Shown here: one piece after another, positions 1 through 12,078 of the stretch | Layout: each line of letters opens with the position of its first letter | How positions within the stretch are numbered: the first letter of the stretch is position 1 | Assembly: GCF_001499855.1 (NCBI RefSeq) | Contig: NZ_LQIK01000002.1 | Span: 124,001 to 188,000, forward strand | Direction of reading: 5' to 3' | DNA: 64,000 nucleotides | Origin: Mycobacterium sp. GA-0227b | Lineage (GTDB): Bacteria > Actinomycetota > Actinomycetes > Mycobacteriales > Mycobacteriaceae | Notes under the pieces: generated by a model | Told to the model about the DNA's origin: nothing | Seen by the model: the letters and a program-made list of their open reading frames with translations, nothing else | The model's database searches: none | Made by a program: the position numbers and the translations under genes

Positions 1-567
1 GCGGCGGGCATCGATCCCTCCGTCGAGGCGATTCCGGTGCTGCCGGGTGCGCACTACAGCTGCGGCGGCGTCGTCACCGACGTGCACGGACGTACCGACA
101 TCGCGGGCCTGTTCGCCGCGGGCGAGGTGGCGTGCACGGGGGTGCACGGCGCGAACCGGTTGGCGTCCAACAGCCTGCTCGAAGGGCTCGTCGTCGGTGG
201 CCGGGCCGGAAAGGCCGCGGCGGCATACGCTTTGGCCGCCGGACCGGTGACGGCACGGCCACCGGAGCCGACCGTGCGGCGAGCCCTTCCGCGGGCCGTT
301 CTGCAGCGAGCGATGACCAGGAACGCCGGCGTGGTGCGCGACGGCGACGGCCTGCTCGCCCTGGCCGCGGAACTGGACGCCGCACCACCGCGGGTGCTCG
401 GCTCACGCGCCGACTTCGAGGACGTGGCGTTGACGACTGCTGCGGGAGCGGTCGCCGCTGCCGCGCTTGCCCGCACCGAAACCCGCGGCTGCCACCACCG
501 GCGCGACTACCCCGGCACCGATCCCGCGTTGTCGCGCAACCTCGTCGAGGCCGGGGCGTGCTGCTGA
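1..567 (+). CDS. nadB: L-aspartate oxidase, C-terminal part (5' end outside window)
   Basis: Flavoenzyme that oxidises L-aspartate to iminoaspartate, the first step of de novo NAD synthesis. The frame is open from base 1, so the gene starts upstream; about 188 C-terminal residues are present. The conserved FAD-domain stretch [20 protein letters not shown] and the following [15 protein letters not shown] segment are diagnostic of the NadB/FrdA flavoprotein family, and the NadB identity is supported by nadC starting immediately after. The stop TGA shares one base with the nadC ATG (TGATG), so the two are translationally coupled, as in other mycobacterial nad operons. The helical C-terminal domain (about residues 95-188 of this fragment) is short but ends normally. 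Confidence 0.93.
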   Translation, partial: AAGIDPSVEAIPVLPGAHYSCGGVVTDVHGRTDIAGLFAAGEVACTGVHGANRLASNSLLEGLVVGGRAGKAAAAYALAAGPVTARPPEPTVRRALPRAVLQRAMTRNAGVVRDGDGLLALAAELDAAPPRVLGSRADFEDVALTTAAGAVAAAALARTETRGCHHRRDYPGTDPALSRNLVEAGACC

Positions 568-1433
568 TGGAGCTGACCGCCGACGAGCTCGCAGAGGCTC
601 GCAGGGTGATCGCGCGCGGTCTGGAAGAGGATCTGCGCTACGGACCGGACGTCACCACGCTCGCCACGGTGCCACCGGACGCGCGGACAACGGCGTCGAT
701 GGTGGCCCGCGAGGCCGGGGTGATCGCCGGCGTGGACATCGCGCTGCTGGCCCTCGACGAGGTGCTCGGCCCCGACGGTTACCTGATCAAGCATCGCGTC
801 GACGACGGTGCCCGGCTCGAACCGGGCGGTGCCGTGCTGACCGTCGAGGCGCCCACACAGGGACTGCTGACGGCCGAGCGCACGACTCTGAACCTGGTCT
901 GTCACCTCTCGGGTATCGCGACAACGACCGCGGCGTGGGTGGAGGCGGTTTCCGGGACAGAGACGAAGATTCGCGACACCCGCAAGACGTTGCCGGGCCT
1001 GCGGGCGCTGCAGAAGTACGCGGTGCGCGTCGGCGGCGGCGTCAACCACCGGATGGGACTGGGCGACGCGGCGCTGATCAAGGACAACCACGTCGCGGCC
1101 GCCGGTTCGGTGGTGGCGGCGCTGCGCGCGGTGCGTGCCGCCGCGCCGGACATCGACTGCGAAGTCGAGGTGGACTCACTCGAGCAACTCGACGAAGTAC
1201 TGGCCGAAAACCTGGGGCCCGGGTCGCTCGTGCTGCTGGACAACTTCCCCGTGTGGCAGACGCAGATCGCGGTGCAGCGCCGCGACTCCCGGTCGCCGGG
1301 GACGAAGTTGGAATCGTCGGGTGGGCTCTCCCTCGACAGCGCGGCCGAGTACGCGGGCACCGGTGTCGACTACCTGGCGGTCGGAGCGCTCACCCACTCG
1401 GTGCGGGTGCTCGATATCGGGCTCGACCTGTAG
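567..1433 (+). CDS. nadC: Nicotinate-nucleotide pyrophosphorylase (quinolinate phosphoribosyltransferase)
   Basis: Converts quinolinate and PRPP to nicotinate mononucleotide, the committed step that feeds de novo NAD synthesis. The 288-residue length fits the family (about 285). Recognisable stretches are EEDLRYGPDVTT near residue 20, TAERTTLNLVCHLSGIAT near residue 103, the TRKTLPGLRALQKYAV substrate-binding segment near residue 138, HRMGLGDAALIKDNH near residue 160, and a C-terminal ESSGGLSLDSAAEYAGTGVD TIM-barrel phosphate loop. ATG at 567 is chosen because it overlaps the nadB stop by one base. The frame stays open far upstream, but that stretch is out-of-frame nadB sequence. Confidence 0.96.
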   Translation: MELTADELAEARRVIARGLEEDLRYGPDVTTLATVPPDARTTASMVAREAGVIAGVDIALLALDEVLGPDGYLIKHRVDDGARLEPGGAVLTVEAPTQGLLTAERTTLNLVCHLSGIATTTAAWVEAVSGTETKIRDTRKTLPGLRALQKYAVRVGGGVNHRMGLGDAALIKDNHVAAAGSVVAALRAVRAAAPDIDCEVEVDSLEQLDEVLAENLGPGSLVLLDNFPVWQTQIAVQRRDSRSPGTKLESSGGLSLDSAAEYAGTGVDYLAVGALTHSVRVLDIGLDL

Positions 1434-1453
1434 CGACCACTACCATCGTTCGC

Positions 1454-1933
1454 GTGGATGAGGATTCGTCGCGCCGTCTCGTTTTGCTGACCGTCGTCAG
1501 CCTGGTCATCGCCGTCGCTGCCTTGGCCGTCGCAGGGTGGACGCTGTACACGACGAACCGCTCCGAGGAATACGACGCCGCCCAGATCGCCGACGCCAAG
1601 GCCACGGTGTGCGGGGCGGCGGACATCGTCCGAAAAGGCGTTTCACTCAACACGAACCTGCGACCCGAAGGTGGGTCGCAGGACGTCACCGGCGCCCAGG
1701 CGGTCGCCGCCAATGCGCGAATCTCGCTGTACGACGGCGGTCAGTACCTGTTGCAGCGGCTCGCCCCCGCCACCCCGCCGGAGCTCGCCGAGAAGGTTCG
1801 CCAGTTCGCGAACAACCTGATGGACATCGGCGCCCACGCCACCGCGGGCGTGCCAAACGACGATCCGGCGCAAGCGAAGCGGCTGGCCGACGCCGACGCC
1901 GAGAACAAAGCCATCACCGCGCTCTGCAAGTAG
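1454..1933 (+). CDS. Small membrane-anchored hypothetical protein
   Basis: 159 residues starting at a GTG 20 bp after nadC. One clear N-terminal transmembrane helix (about residues 10-32: LVLLTVVSLVIAVAALAVAG) follows a short acidic/basic cytoplasmic tip. The remaining 120 residues are soluble, predicted helical and probably outside the membrane, with two cysteines (one near residue 50, one next to the C-terminus, ITALCK) that could pair. I do not recognise a named family; similar single-pass proteins are common in mycobacteria. It may share the nad transcript. Its TAG stop abuts the stop of the convergent TetR gene with no gap. Confidence 0.75.
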   Translation: MDEDSSRRLVLLTVVSLVIAVAALAVAGWTLYTTNRSEEYDAAQIADAKATVCGAADIVRKGVSLNTNLRPEGGSQDVTGAQAVAANARISLYDGGQYLLQRLAPATPPELAEKVRQFANNLMDIGAHATAGVPNDDPAQAKRLADADAENKAITALCK

Positions 1934-2500
1934 CTATCGCTTCAGCAAGGTTCGGGCCGCGGCTTTGGCGGCGTCGAGCGGGGCCGCGTCACCCGCGACC
2001 CGGGCGATAATCAACGCGCCCTCGATGAGCGCGATCAGGGCCAGCGCGGTGCGCTCGGCGTCGGGGGGTGGCCATCCGTCGGCGCGCAGCCGGTCCGCGA
2101 CGGCCGCGCGCCAGCCGGCGAACACCGTGGCCGACGCTTCGCGGACGCGCGCGCTGGCGTTGACCGATTCGGTGGCGATCGGCTCGATGGGACATCCGTC
2201 GCGCTGGTCGCAGGTCAGCCCCGCGGCCATCTGATCGATCCAGCCGTCGATGAGATCCGGCACCGGAACATCCGCGTCGAGCAGTGCGCGGAGTTGTTCT
2301 TCGACCTCGGCGCCGACCCGCTGGACCACCGCAGCCGCCAACTGCTGCTTGCCCTCCGGAAAGTGGTGATACAGCGACCCCGGCTTGACGTCGGCGACCT
2401 CGAGAATCTGGTTGACCCCGGTCGCCGCGTAGCCCTGCCTGCGGAACAGCAGGGCCGCGCCGTCGATCAGCGCGGTTCGGCTGCGGTCCGGGCGAGGCAC
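1934..2500 (-). CDS. TetR/AcrR-family transcriptional regulator (LmrA/YxaF-like)
   Basis: 188-residue one-component repressor. The N-terminal HTH runs from about residue 5 to 50, with TALIDGAALLFRRQGYAATG, GVNQILEVADVKPGSLYHHF and PEGKQQLAAAVV; the GSLYHHFPEGK recognition helix is typical of the LmrA/YxaF branch. The C-terminal ligand domain contains the branch motif RDGCPIEPIATES. The GTG at 2500 is preferred because the HTH begins right after it; upstream in-frame codons belong to an unrelated frame. A TACTAT -10 lies nine bases upstream. It is transcribed in the same direction as the nitroreductase-like gene behind it (32 bp gap), which it may regulate. The ligand is unknown. Confidence 0.88.
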   Translation of the reverse strand: MPRPDRSRTALIDGAALLFRRQGYAATGVNQILEVADVKPGSLYHHFPEGKQQLAAAVVQRVGAEVEEQLRALLDADVPVPDLIDGWIDQMAAGLTCDQRDGCPIEPIATESVNASARVREASATVFAGWRAAVADRLRADGWPPPDAERTALALIALIEGALIIARVAGDAAPLDAAKAAARTLLKR

Positions 2501-2509
2501 CCCACGAGA

Positions 2510-2515
2510 ATAGTA
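2510..2515 (-). promoter_or_regulatory. -10 element upstream of the TetR gene
   Basis: TACTAT on the minus strand, a strong match to the mycobacterial SigA TAnnnT -10, nine bases before the TetR GTG. The predicted start would leave almost no 5' leader. No convincing -35 is visible. Confidence 0.4.
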
Positions 2516-2532
2516 GAAAGGTCGCTCAAGAA

Positions 2533-2955
2533 TTAGGCGACATGCGCGACGAAGAACGCCGCCCGGCCGAGCTGCAACCGAGCCATCCTGGGCAGCCCCT
2601 CGGCGCTGCCACCCGCGGGGATGATCCTGGGATTGACGAGATGCAGGTCGCGGCGCCCCATCCTCAGCTCCGCTTCGCCCGCGGCCAGCACGTTCTTCAC
2701 CCAATTCGTTTTCCCGTGTGCCAGCGCGATAGCGACGAGATTGTCCTTGCGGTATGCCGTGACGATGGTCTCGTACGGCTTTCCGGACGTGCGGCCGCGG
2801 TGCTTGATCGTCGACAACCCCGGCGTGAACCGGGAGAACGGCCTGATCATCCGGTTCAAGTACTTGACCTGGAAGTTCTCGAACCAGGGTGGGAAGAGCA
2901 TGGGCACCCCGGGCGCGTTGTTGGGGTGCTCTTTCCTTGACACAGAAGCTTTCAT
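2533..2955 (-). CDS. Deazaflavin (F420)-dependent nitroreductase-family protein
   Basis: 140-residue split-barrel protein of the FDOR-A/Ddn type (DUF385), small enzymes that use F420H2 to reduce varied substrates. The evidence is the family pattern: [12 protein letters not shown] near residue 52, a [14 protein letters not shown] strand, [17 protein letters not shown] near residue 80 (the usual NW..N motif that contacts F420), and a C-terminal [12 protein letters not shown] strand. The N-terminal amphipathic stretch [20 protein letters not shown] is also typical and may dock to the membrane. ATG 2955 has a GGAGG Shine-Dalgarno five bases upstream. It is divergent from hisD, with both starts within 46 bp. 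Substrate cannot be predicted. Confidence 0.86.
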   Translation of the reverse strand: MKASVSRKEHPNNAPGVPMLFPPWFENFQVKYLNRMIRPFSRFTPGLSTIKHRGRTSGKPYETIVTAYRKDNLVAIALAHGKTNWVKNVLAAGEAELRMGRRDLHLVNPRIIPAGGSAEGLPRMARLQLGRAAFFVAHVA

Positions 2956-3000
2956 GGCGCCTCCATAACCGATTTGGTCTGCTCTGGGAGAATGGACAGC

Positions 3001-6093
<3,093 letters not shown>

Positions 6094-6097
<4 letters not shown>

Positions 6098-6723
6098 CGG
6101 GGATTTCGCCGAAAGTCGTCATCCTGGACTACGGCTCGGGGAACCTGCGGTCGGCCCAACGCGCGCTGGAGCGAGTCGGCGCCGACGTCACCGTGACCGA
6201 CGATGCCGATGCCGCGATGAACGCCGACGGCCTCGTGGTCCCCGGGGTCGGCGCGTTCGAGGCGTGCATGGCGGGTCTGCGCAAGATCGACGGGCCGAAG
6301 CTGATCGCCGACCGGGTGGCCGCGGGCCGTCCCGTGCTCGGCGTCTGCGTCGGCATGCAGATTCTGTTCGCCCGCGGCGTGGAATTCGGTGTGGAGACCA
6401 CCGGTTGCGGTCAGTGGCCGGGCGCCGTGGTGCGACTCGATGCGCCGGTGATCCCGCACATGGGCTGGAATGTCGTCGACACGCCCCAAGGCAGCACGCT
6501 GTTCGCCGGAATGGACCCGGACACGCGGTTCTACTTCGTGCATTCGTATGCCGCCCAGCAGTGGGAGGGCGACCCGGCGGCGAAGCTGACGTGGGCGACC
6601 CACCATGTGCCGTTCCTGGCCGCGGTCGAGGACGGGCCGCTGTCGGCGACGCAGTTCCACCCGGAGAAGAGTGGCGACGCGGGTGCCGCGTTGCTCGCCA
6701 ACTGGGTGAAGGCATTAGGTTGA
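6094..6723 (+). CDS. hisH: Imidazole glycerol phosphate synthase, glutamine amidotransferase subunit
   Basis: Class I glutamine amidotransferase that supplies ammonia to HisF. 209 residues. Seen: [17 protein letters not shown] at the N-terminus, [13 protein letters not shown] (oxyanion region), the nucleophile Cys85 in [11 protein letters not shown], and the His-Glu pair of the triad in [10 protein letters not shown] near the C-terminus. GTG 6094 overlaps the hisB stop by four bases. Partner hisF lies two genes downstream, separated by hisA and impA. Confidence 0.96.
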
Positions 6724-7481
6724 CCGACGTGCCGGAGCGATTGATTCTTCTTCCCGCCGTCGACGTGGTCGAAGGCCGCGCTGTGCGTCTGGTGCAAGGC
6801 CGGGCCGGCAGCGAGACCGAGTACGGCTCGGCGCTGGAGGCGGCGCTGACCTGGCAGCGCGACGGCGCGGAGTGGATCCACCTCGTCGACCTCGACGCCG
6901 CGTTCGGCCGGGGCAGCAACCGCGAGCTGCTCGCCGAGGTGGTCGGCAAATTGGACGTGGCCGTCGAGTTGTCCGGCGGAATCCGCGATGACGACTCGCT
7001 GTCGGCGGCGCTGGCGACCGGCTGCGCCCGGGTGAACCTCGGCACCGCGGCGCTGGAGAACCCCGAGTGGTGCGCCAGGGCGATCGCCGAGCACGGCGAG
7101 AAGGTGGCGGTCGGGCTGGACGTGAAGATCGACCCCTCCATGCCTGGCGGCGGATTCCGACTCCGCGGCCGCGGCTGGGAGACAGACGGAGGCGACCTGT
7201 GGGAGGTGCTGGAACGGCTTGACCGGGAAGGCTGTTCGCGTTTCGTCGTCACCGACGTCACCAAGGACGGCACCCTCAACGGGCCGAACCTCGAACTGCT
7301 CTCGAAGGTGAGCGAACGTACGAACGCACCGGTGATCGCGTCCGGCGGGGTGTCGAGCCTCGACGACCTGCGGGCGATCGCCACGCTGACCGACCGCGGT
7401 GTCGAGGGCGCGATCGTCGGAAAAGCGTTGTACGCCGGTCGATTCACGCTGCCGGAAGCGTTGGCCGCGGTGGAGCGGTAG
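6720..7481 (+). CDS. priA: Phosphoribosyl isomerase A (bifunctional HisA/TrpF)
   Basis: (beta/alpha)8 isomerase. In histidine synthesis it acts on ProFAR; in actinobacteria the same enzyme also performs the TrpF reaction of tryptophan synthesis. The sequence closely follows mycobacterial Pri[82 protein letters not shown] and [17 protein letters not shown]. The two catalytic aspartates (in PAVDV and VTDVTKDG) and the loop [10 protein letters not shown], which permits both substrates, are present. TTG 6720 overlaps the hisH stop (TTGA) with GAAGG seven bases upstream; GTG 6729 is the alternative. No separate trpF gene occurs in the trp cluster here. Confidence 0.94.
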   Translation: MTDVPERLILLPAVDVVEGRAVRLVQGRAGSETEYGSALEAALTWQRDGAEWIHLVDLDAAFGRGSNRELLAEVVGKLDVAVELSGGIRDDDSLSAALATGCARVNLGTAALENPEWCARAIAEHGEKVAVGLDVKIDPSMPGGGFRLRGRGWETDGGDLWEVLERLDREGCSRFVVTDVTKDGTLNGPNLELLSKVSERTNAPVIASGGVSSLDDLRAIATLTDRGVEGAIVGKALYAGRFTLPEALAAVER

Positions 7482-8297
7482 ATGGCGCTGAACGTGGCCG
7501 ATCTCGACGCATTGGTCGCCGAGGCCGCGCAGATCCTCGAAGACGCCGCCAAACCGTTCATCGAGGGGCACCGCGCCGATTCGGCCGTGCAGAAGAAGGG
7601 CAACGACTTCGCCACCGAGGTGGACCTCGCGATCGAACGCCAGGTGGTCGAGGCACTCACCAGCCGCACCGGAATCGAGGTACACGGTGAGGAGTTCGGC
7701 GGCGCGGACCTGAATTCGCCGCTGGTGTGGGTGCTCGACCCGATCGACGGCACATTCAATTATGCCGCGGGCTCGCCGATGGCCGCGATACTGCTCGGCC
7801 TGTTGCGCGACGGGGAACCGGTCGCCGGATTGACGTGGGTGCCGTTCACCGGTGAGCGGTTCACCGGGGTCGTCGGTGGACCGTTGCGCAGCAACGGTGT
7901 CGAGCAATCCGCCTTGAAACCCGCGGACCTGTCGGACTCGGTCGTCGGGGTCAGCACGTTCAACGTCGACTCCCGCGGCAGGGTGCCCGGGCGCTACCGA
8001 CTGGCGGTCATCGAGAGCCTGAGCCGCAAATGCTCGCGGATGCGCATGCACGGTGCCACGGGCATCGACCTCGCTTACACGGCGGCTGGAATTCTCGGCG
8101 GGGCAATCAGTTTCGGTGGCCACGTGTGGGACCACGCCGCGGGTGTGGCGTTGATCCGCGCAGCCGGTGGAGTCGTGACCGACCTCGCCGGCGCCGACTG
8201 GACCGTGAACTCGCCATCGGTGCTCGCCGGCGTGCCCGGCGTGCACGGCCAGCTGCTGGATCTGCTGCGCGCGGTCGGCGATCCCGGGGACTTCTGA
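7482..8297 (+). CDS. impA: Inositol monophosphatase-family phosphatase
   Basis: 271-residue Mg2+-dependent sugar/polyol phosphatase. Metal-binding motifs are GEEF (Glu of motif 1), [12 protein letters not shown] (residues about 86-97) and [15 protein letters not shown] (about residue 216), in the normal family order. It starts directly after the hisA stop (TAG-ATG) and its TGA shares one base with the hisF ATG, so it is embedded in the his operon. This position matches impA of M. tuberculosis. Inositol-1-phosphate is the substrate assumed from the name; given the operon, histidinol phosphate is a reasonable alternative, although mycobacteria have another IMPase-family HisN elsewhere. Confidence 0.9.
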   Translation: MALNVADLDALVAEAAQILEDAAKPFIEGHRADSAVQKKGNDFATEVDLAIERQVVEALTSRTGIEVHGEEFGGADLNSPLVWVLDPIDGTFNYAAGSPMAAILLGLLRDGEPVAGLTWVPFTGERFTGVVGGPLRSNGVEQSALKPADLSDSVVGVSTFNVDSRGRVPGRYRLAVIESLSRKCSRMRMHGATGIDLAYTAAGILGGAISFGGHVWDHAAGVALIRAAGGVVTDLAGADWTVNSPSVLAGVPGVHGQLLDLLRAVGDPGDF

Positions 8298-9079
8298 TGG
8301 ACGCGAAGGACCTGGCTGTACGGATCATCCCGTGCCTGGACGTCGACGACGGCCGGGTGGTCAAGGGCGTCAACTTCGAAAACCTCCGCGACGCAGGCGA
8401 TCCGGTGGAGTTGGCGGCGGCCTACGACGCTGAGGGTGCCGACGAACTGACGTTCCTCGATGTCACCGCGTCCTCCTCGGGGCGAGCCACCATGCTGGAG
8501 GTCGTGAAGCGGACCGCCGAGCAGGTGTTCATCCCGCTGACGGTCGGCGGCGGGGTGCGCTCGGTCGCCGATGTCGACGTGCTGCTGCGCGCGGGTGCGG
8601 ACAAAGTCGCCGTCAACACCGCGGCGATCGCCCGACCCGAACTGCTCGCCGAGTTGGCGCGCCAATTCGGATCCCAGTGCATCGTGCTGTCGGTCGACGC
8701 CCGCACCGTGCCGCAGGATCAGGAGCCGACACCGTCGGGGTGGGAGGTCACCACACACGGCGGGCGGCGTGGCACCGGAATCGACGCCGTCGAGTGGGCC
8801 ACCCGCGGAGCCGAACTCGGTGTCGGCGAGATCCTGCTGAACTCCATGGACTTCGACGGCACCAAGGCGGGTTTCGATCTGCCGATGATCGAGGCGGTGC
8901 GCGGGGCCGTCAACGTCCCGGTGATCGCCAGCGGAGGCGCCGGTGCGCCCGAACATTTCGCGCCCGCCGTCGTCGCCGGAGCGGATGCCGTGCTGGCCGC
9001 CAGCGTGTTCCACTTCCGCGAGCTCACCATCGGCCAGGTGAAGGCGGCGATGGCCGCGGAAGGGATCGTGGTGCGGTGA
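8297..9079 (+). CDS. hisF: Imidazole glycerol phosphate synthase, cyclase subunit
   Basis: Cyclase partner of HisH; makes imidazoleglycerol phosphate and AICAR inside a (beta/alpha)8 barrel through which ammonia is channelled. 260 residues. Seen: [22 protein letters not shown] with the first catalytic Asp, [44 protein letters not shown] (second catalytic Asp), [19 protein letters not shown] and [13 protein letters not shown]. Its ATG overlaps the impA stop by one base (TGATG). Confidence 0.97.
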   Translation: MDAKDLAVRIIPCLDVDDGRVVKGVNFENLRDAGDPVELAAAYDAEGADELTFLDVTASSSGRATMLEVVKRTAEQVFIPLTVGGGVRSVADVDVLLRAGADKVAVNTAAIARPELLAELARQFGSQCIVLSVDARTVPQDQEPTPSGWEVTTHGGRRGTGIDAVEWATRGAELGVGEILLNSMDFDGTKAGFDLPMIEAVRGAVNVPVIASGGAGAPEHFAPAVVAGADAVLAASVFHFRELTIGQVKAAMAAEGIVVR

Positions 9080-9107
9080 TGAGCGCTCGCACGAGGAACG
9101 GACGGCC

Positions 9108-9452
9108 ATGACTCTCGACGCCGACATCGCTTCGCGGCTCAAACGCGACGCCAACGGATTGATCACCGCGGTCGTGCAGGAGCGGGACACCGGACAGGTC
9201 CTGATGGTGGCGTGGATGGACGACATCGCGTTGGCCCGCACGCTGGAAACACGTCGGGCGACCTACTATTCGCGGTCGCGCCAACAGCATTGGGTGAAAG
9301 GCGAAACGTCGGGACACACCCAGTACGTGCACTCGGTGCGGCTGGACTGCGACGGCGACACCGTGCTGCTGGAGGTGGACCAGGTCGGCGCGGCCTGCCA
9401 CACCGGCGAGCACTCCTGCTTCGACGCCGACCTGCTGCTGGGGGCGGAGTGA
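9108..9452 (+). CDS. hisI: Phosphoribosyl-AMP cyclohydrolase
   Basis: Opens the purine ring of PR-AMP. 114 residues, the monofunctional actinobacterial form without a fused HisE domain. Seen: [43 protein letters not shown], and the metal-binding triad [26 protein letters not shown] containing the Cys, His and Cys ligands. A 28-bp gap separates it from hisF, the only real gap in the his operon. Its stop overlaps the following hydrolase start by four bases. Confidence 0.96.
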   Translation: MTLDADIASRLKRDANGLITAVVQERDTGQVLMVAWMDDIALARTLETRRATYYSRSRQQHWVKGETSGHTQYVHSVRLDCDGDTVLLEVDQVGAACHTGEHSCFDADLLLGAE

Positions 9453-10360
9453 CCGAAGTAGATCGGGCGGTCCCCGTCGAGATCGAGGGGTCGGGAATCG
9501 AGCCGCCCGTCGACCCGCGGGTGCGTCGAGCGTTCTGGTGGCTGGAGCGCTTCGCCCCCGGTATCGGGTCACGGTGGGCGGTCGAGCTGTGGTGCACGCC
9601 GCCGGTCATGGAGTCGAACCTGAAAATGCCGCCCGGCGTCGCGCTGGGCGAGCCACTGGAAGCGTTTTGGGACGGCCATCGGGTCGTGGGGGAATCGTGG
9701 GGTGAGGGCCCGCCGGTGTATCTCGTGCACGGCTGGGGCGGGCGGCGCCCACACCTGGGCATGTTCATCAAACCGCTCGTCGATTCCGGTCATCGGGTGA
9801 TCGCGTTCGACCTGCCCAGCCACAACGAGTCCGACGCGGGGGCGCTCAAACCCGGTCGCACGACGGCCATCGAGTGCGCGAAAGCGGTCGAGGCGATGAT
9901 CCGCGAACACGGCGCGGCACGCGCTGTCGTCGCCCATTCGCTCGGCGCGAACGCAACCACGTTCGCGATCGCTTACGGCGCGAAAGTCGAGCGGCTGGTC
10001 TATTTCGCGCCGATGGGCGAATTCCCGCTCTATCTGGATTTTTTCGCCAAGCGTCACGGCTTCGGCCCGCGCATCCGTGCCGGCCTGCACCGGCGGCTGG
10101 AACGCCGCATCGAGATGGCGCTGTACGAGACCAACATGACCGTCGTCGGTGCCCGCACGGGTTATCCGCCATTGTTGGTCATCCATGATCCCGACGACCC
10201 GGACACGCCCTACGAGACGAGTGAGCGGGTCGTCGAGTCATGGCCGGGCGCGAGATTGATGACCACCAAAGGCCTGGGCCGGTTGGCGCATTACCGGATT
10301 CTGCGGCACCGCCCCGCGATTCGCGCAGGTGTCGACTTCATCGGGCCCGCAGCGCCTTAG
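9449..10360 (+). CDS. Alpha/beta-hydrolase-fold protein at the end of the his operon
   Basis: 303 residues. GTG 9449 overlaps the hisI stop in GTGA, so it is co-translated with the histidine genes although no biosynthetic role is apparent. Fold markers: oxyanion strand [15 protein letters not shown] near residue 90, nucleophile elbow [12 protein letters not shown] (Ser in A-H-S-L-G) near residue 167, acid residue in [13 protein letters not shown], and a final His in [12 protein letters not shown]. The first 70 residues ([20 protein letters not shown]) are an unusual helical N-terminus seen in some actinobacterial hydrolases of unassigned substrate. No signal peptide. Substrate is not inferable. 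Confidence 0.82.
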   Translation: MTEVDRAVPVEIEGSGIEPPVDPRVRRAFWWLERFAPGIGSRWAVELWCTPPVMESNLKMPPGVALGEPLEAFWDGHRVVGESWGEGPPVYLVHGWGGRRPHLGMFIKPLVDSGHRVIAFDLPSHNESDAGALKPGRTTAIECAKAVEAMIREHGAARAVVAHSLGANATTFAIAYGAKVERLVYFAPMGEFPLYLDFFAKRHGFGPRIRAGLHRRLERRIEMALYETNMTVVGARTGYPPLLVIHDPDDPDTPYETSERVVESWPGARLMTTKGLGRLAHYRILRHRPAIRAGVDFIGPAAP

Positions 10361-10616
10361 CTGCAGGCAGCAGCGAGCGCCTTCAGCTCGCGGACGCCGT
10401 CGCCATCTCGGATCGTTCGGTCGGAATCAACACCGCGGTACCCAGGCCGACACGTGACGTCCGCCGTGCGGCCAGCGTCAGGTGGACGAACGGGTCCTCC
10501 CACAACGGCGCGAAGTCGAAGATCCACACTCGCGAATAGCCCAGTGTCTCGGCCAGCACCGCCAAGTCGCAGAAATCCGGACTCGGTGGTAGCCCGCAGG
10601 AAAGCTCGACCGTCTT
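10361..10616 (-). pseudogene. Remnant of a luciferase-like (LLM) F420/FMN-dependent oxidoreductase, N-terminal part only
   Basis: On the minus strand a frame reads TVELSCGLPPSPDF, then AVLAETLGYSRVWIFDFAPL, then WEDPFVHLTLAARRTSRVGL and GTAVLIPTERSE, the hallmark first 70 residues of an LLM-class oxidoreductase. No start codon remains where the protein should begin (an AAG stands before TVELS). The frame ends at TGA 10383-10385, and the neighbouring frame then continues with [10 protein letters not shown], which looks like the next family residues after a one-base shift. The remaining 200 or more residues of the family are absent: the fragment ends exactly at the convergent hydrolase stop. 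Confidence 0.7.
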
Positions 10617-10669
10617 GGCTGCACAGTAGGCGATGTTTGGTGGGCACCGTCGGGTGTCAATCCCCAGGT

Positions 10670-11281
10670 ATGGCCGAGTTGCTCGGCGACCTCGAAGTGC
10701 CCGCGAACGCCGCCGGACTCGTCGTGTTTGCGCACGGGACCGGGAGTTCGCGGTTCAGTCCGCGCAACCGGTTGGTTGCACAGGTGCTGCGGGACAAGGG
10801 GTTCGCCACGCTGCTGATCGACCTGCTGACCGAGGAGGAAGAGCAGACCGATTTGCGCACCGGCGAACTCCGGTTCGACGTCGGTCTGCTCGCCGACCGG
10901 GTGCTGTCGGCTCTCGACCGCATGCGCGCGCACGACGCGGTGCGGGGCCTGCCGGTAGGGCTGTTCGGCGCGAGCACCGGTGCCGCGGCCGCGATCATCG
11001 CCGCGGCGGGCGACGAATCGGTGCGTGCGGTCGTGTCCCGGGGCGGCCGCCCAGATCTGGCCGGCGACGCGCTGCGCGATGTGACGGCGCCGACACTGAT
11101 GCTCGTCGGTGAGCGCGACACCAGGATCATGGCGGCCAATGAGCAGGCCAGTCGCGAACTGGCCGGCCCGCACCGCATCGTCGTGATTCCGGGCGCCACA
11201 CACCTGTTCGAGGAGCCGGGGGCGCTGGAGCGCGTGGCCGCCCTTGCCGGCGACTGGTTCGCCGAACACCTGACGTCTTAG
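10670..11281 (+). CDS. Dienelactone-hydrolase-like alpha/beta hydrolase
   Basis: 203-residue compact hydrolase with no cap domain. Seen: GLVVFAHGTGSSRFSPRNR (oxyanion strand) near residue 16, TLLIDLLTEEEEQTD, nucleophile elbow GLFGASTGAAAAI with Ser in G-A-S-T-G, RGGRPDLAGDAL, acid LVGERDTRIM and His in IPGATHLFEEPGALE. This matches a family that in other actinobacteria is often fused to, or beside, a phosphoribosyltransferase domain; here it stands alone. ATG 10670 is used; GTG 10640 would add ten residues. Its stop overlaps the convergent ABC ATPase stop (TTAG). Substrate unknown. Confidence 0.8.
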   Translation: MAELLGDLEVPANAAGLVVFAHGTGSSRFSPRNRLVAQVLRDKGFATLLIDLLTEEEEQTDLRTGELRFDVGLLADRVLSALDRMRAHDAVRGLPVGLFGASTGAAAAIIAAAGDESVRAVVSRGGRPDLAGDALRDVTAPTLMLVGERDTRIMAANEQASRELAGPHRIVVIPGATHLFEEPGALERVAALAGDWFAEHLTS

Positions 11282-12078
11282 ACGTCGATGATCCGAGTGG
11301 CCTTGGCGCGGGCGCCCCACCGGCCGTCGTGGTAGGTGACCGTCACCGGATGCGCGAATGCCTCGGTGACGTTGTCGGTGGTCACCGTCTGGCGGGCCGG
11401 ACCGCTGGCCACGGTGCGGCCCTCGGCGATGAGCAGCGCATGCGTCGTCGTGGTGGGCAGTTCCTCGAGGTGGTGGGTCACCAGGATCGACGCCACCTCG
11501 GGGTGGGTGTCGTCGAGCGAATCCATTGTCTCGAGCAGTTGTTCGCGCGCGGCGACGTCGAGTCCGGTGCTGGGCTCGTCGAGCAACAGCAGCCGAGGAT
11601 CCGAAATCAGTGCCCGCGCAATCAGAGTCCTGCCCCGCTCGCCCTGCGAAAGCGTCGGCCATACGGCGTCGGCCTTGTGCGACAGGCCCACCGCCGTCAG
11701 CATCGCGTCGGCGCGGTCGCGCTCCTCGTCAGTGGGGGTCCACCGCATCGGCAGGTCGATCGTCGCGGTGATACCGGTCAGCACTACCTCGCGGACTGTG
11801 AGGGAATACTGCAGCCGGTGGCGGGGATTCACGTGGCCGATGGAATGCCGCAGTTGCGCGAGGTCGACGCGGCCCATCTGCCGCCCGAGGATCCGCACGG
11901 TGCCGGTCGTCGGGAATTGCACTGCGGCGCAGAACCCCAGCAGCGTGCTCTTGCCTGCGCCGTTGGGACCCAGCAACGCCCAGTGCTCGCCGGCATTCAC
12001 GGTCAGCGAGATACCGTCGATGATCTGCTTACCCTCGCGACGGAACGTCACATCGGCAAGCTCCAGAACCGGGGTCAC
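11278..12078 (-). CDS. Orphan ABC transporter ATP-binding protein
   Basis: 266-residue stand-alone nucleotide-binding domain. Walker A GPNGAGKST at residues 37-45, signature LSQGERGRTLIARAL, Walker B RLLLLDEPSTGLD, and switch His in ILVTHHLEEL are all intact, so it should bind and hydrolyse ATP. There is no permease or substrate-binding protein nearby. The motif spelling and length resemble single ABC ATPases of the ModF/YlmA type, some of which do not act in transport. GTG 12078 overlaps the bcp stop by four bases, so it is co-translated with the peroxiredoxin. A role in redox stress is only suggested by that neighbour. Confidence 0.85.
   Translation of the reverse strand: MTPVLELADVTFRREGKQIIDGISLTVNAGEHWALLGPNGAGKSTLLGFCAAVQFPTTGTVRILGRQMGRVDLAQLRHSIGHVNPRHRLQYSLTVREVVLTGITATIDLPMRWTPTDEERDRADAMLTAVGLSHKADAVWPTLSQGERGRTLIARALISDPRLLLLDEPSTGLDVAAREQLLETMDSLDDTHPEVASILVTHHLEELPTTTTHALLIAEGRTVASGPARQTVTTDNVTEAFAHPVTVTYHDGRWGARAKATRIIDV

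Noticed and set aside
6188..8246. Two long overlapping minus-strand frames opposite hisA/impA
   Set aside because: Ser/Pro/Arg-rich antisense translation of his genes; no family resemblance.
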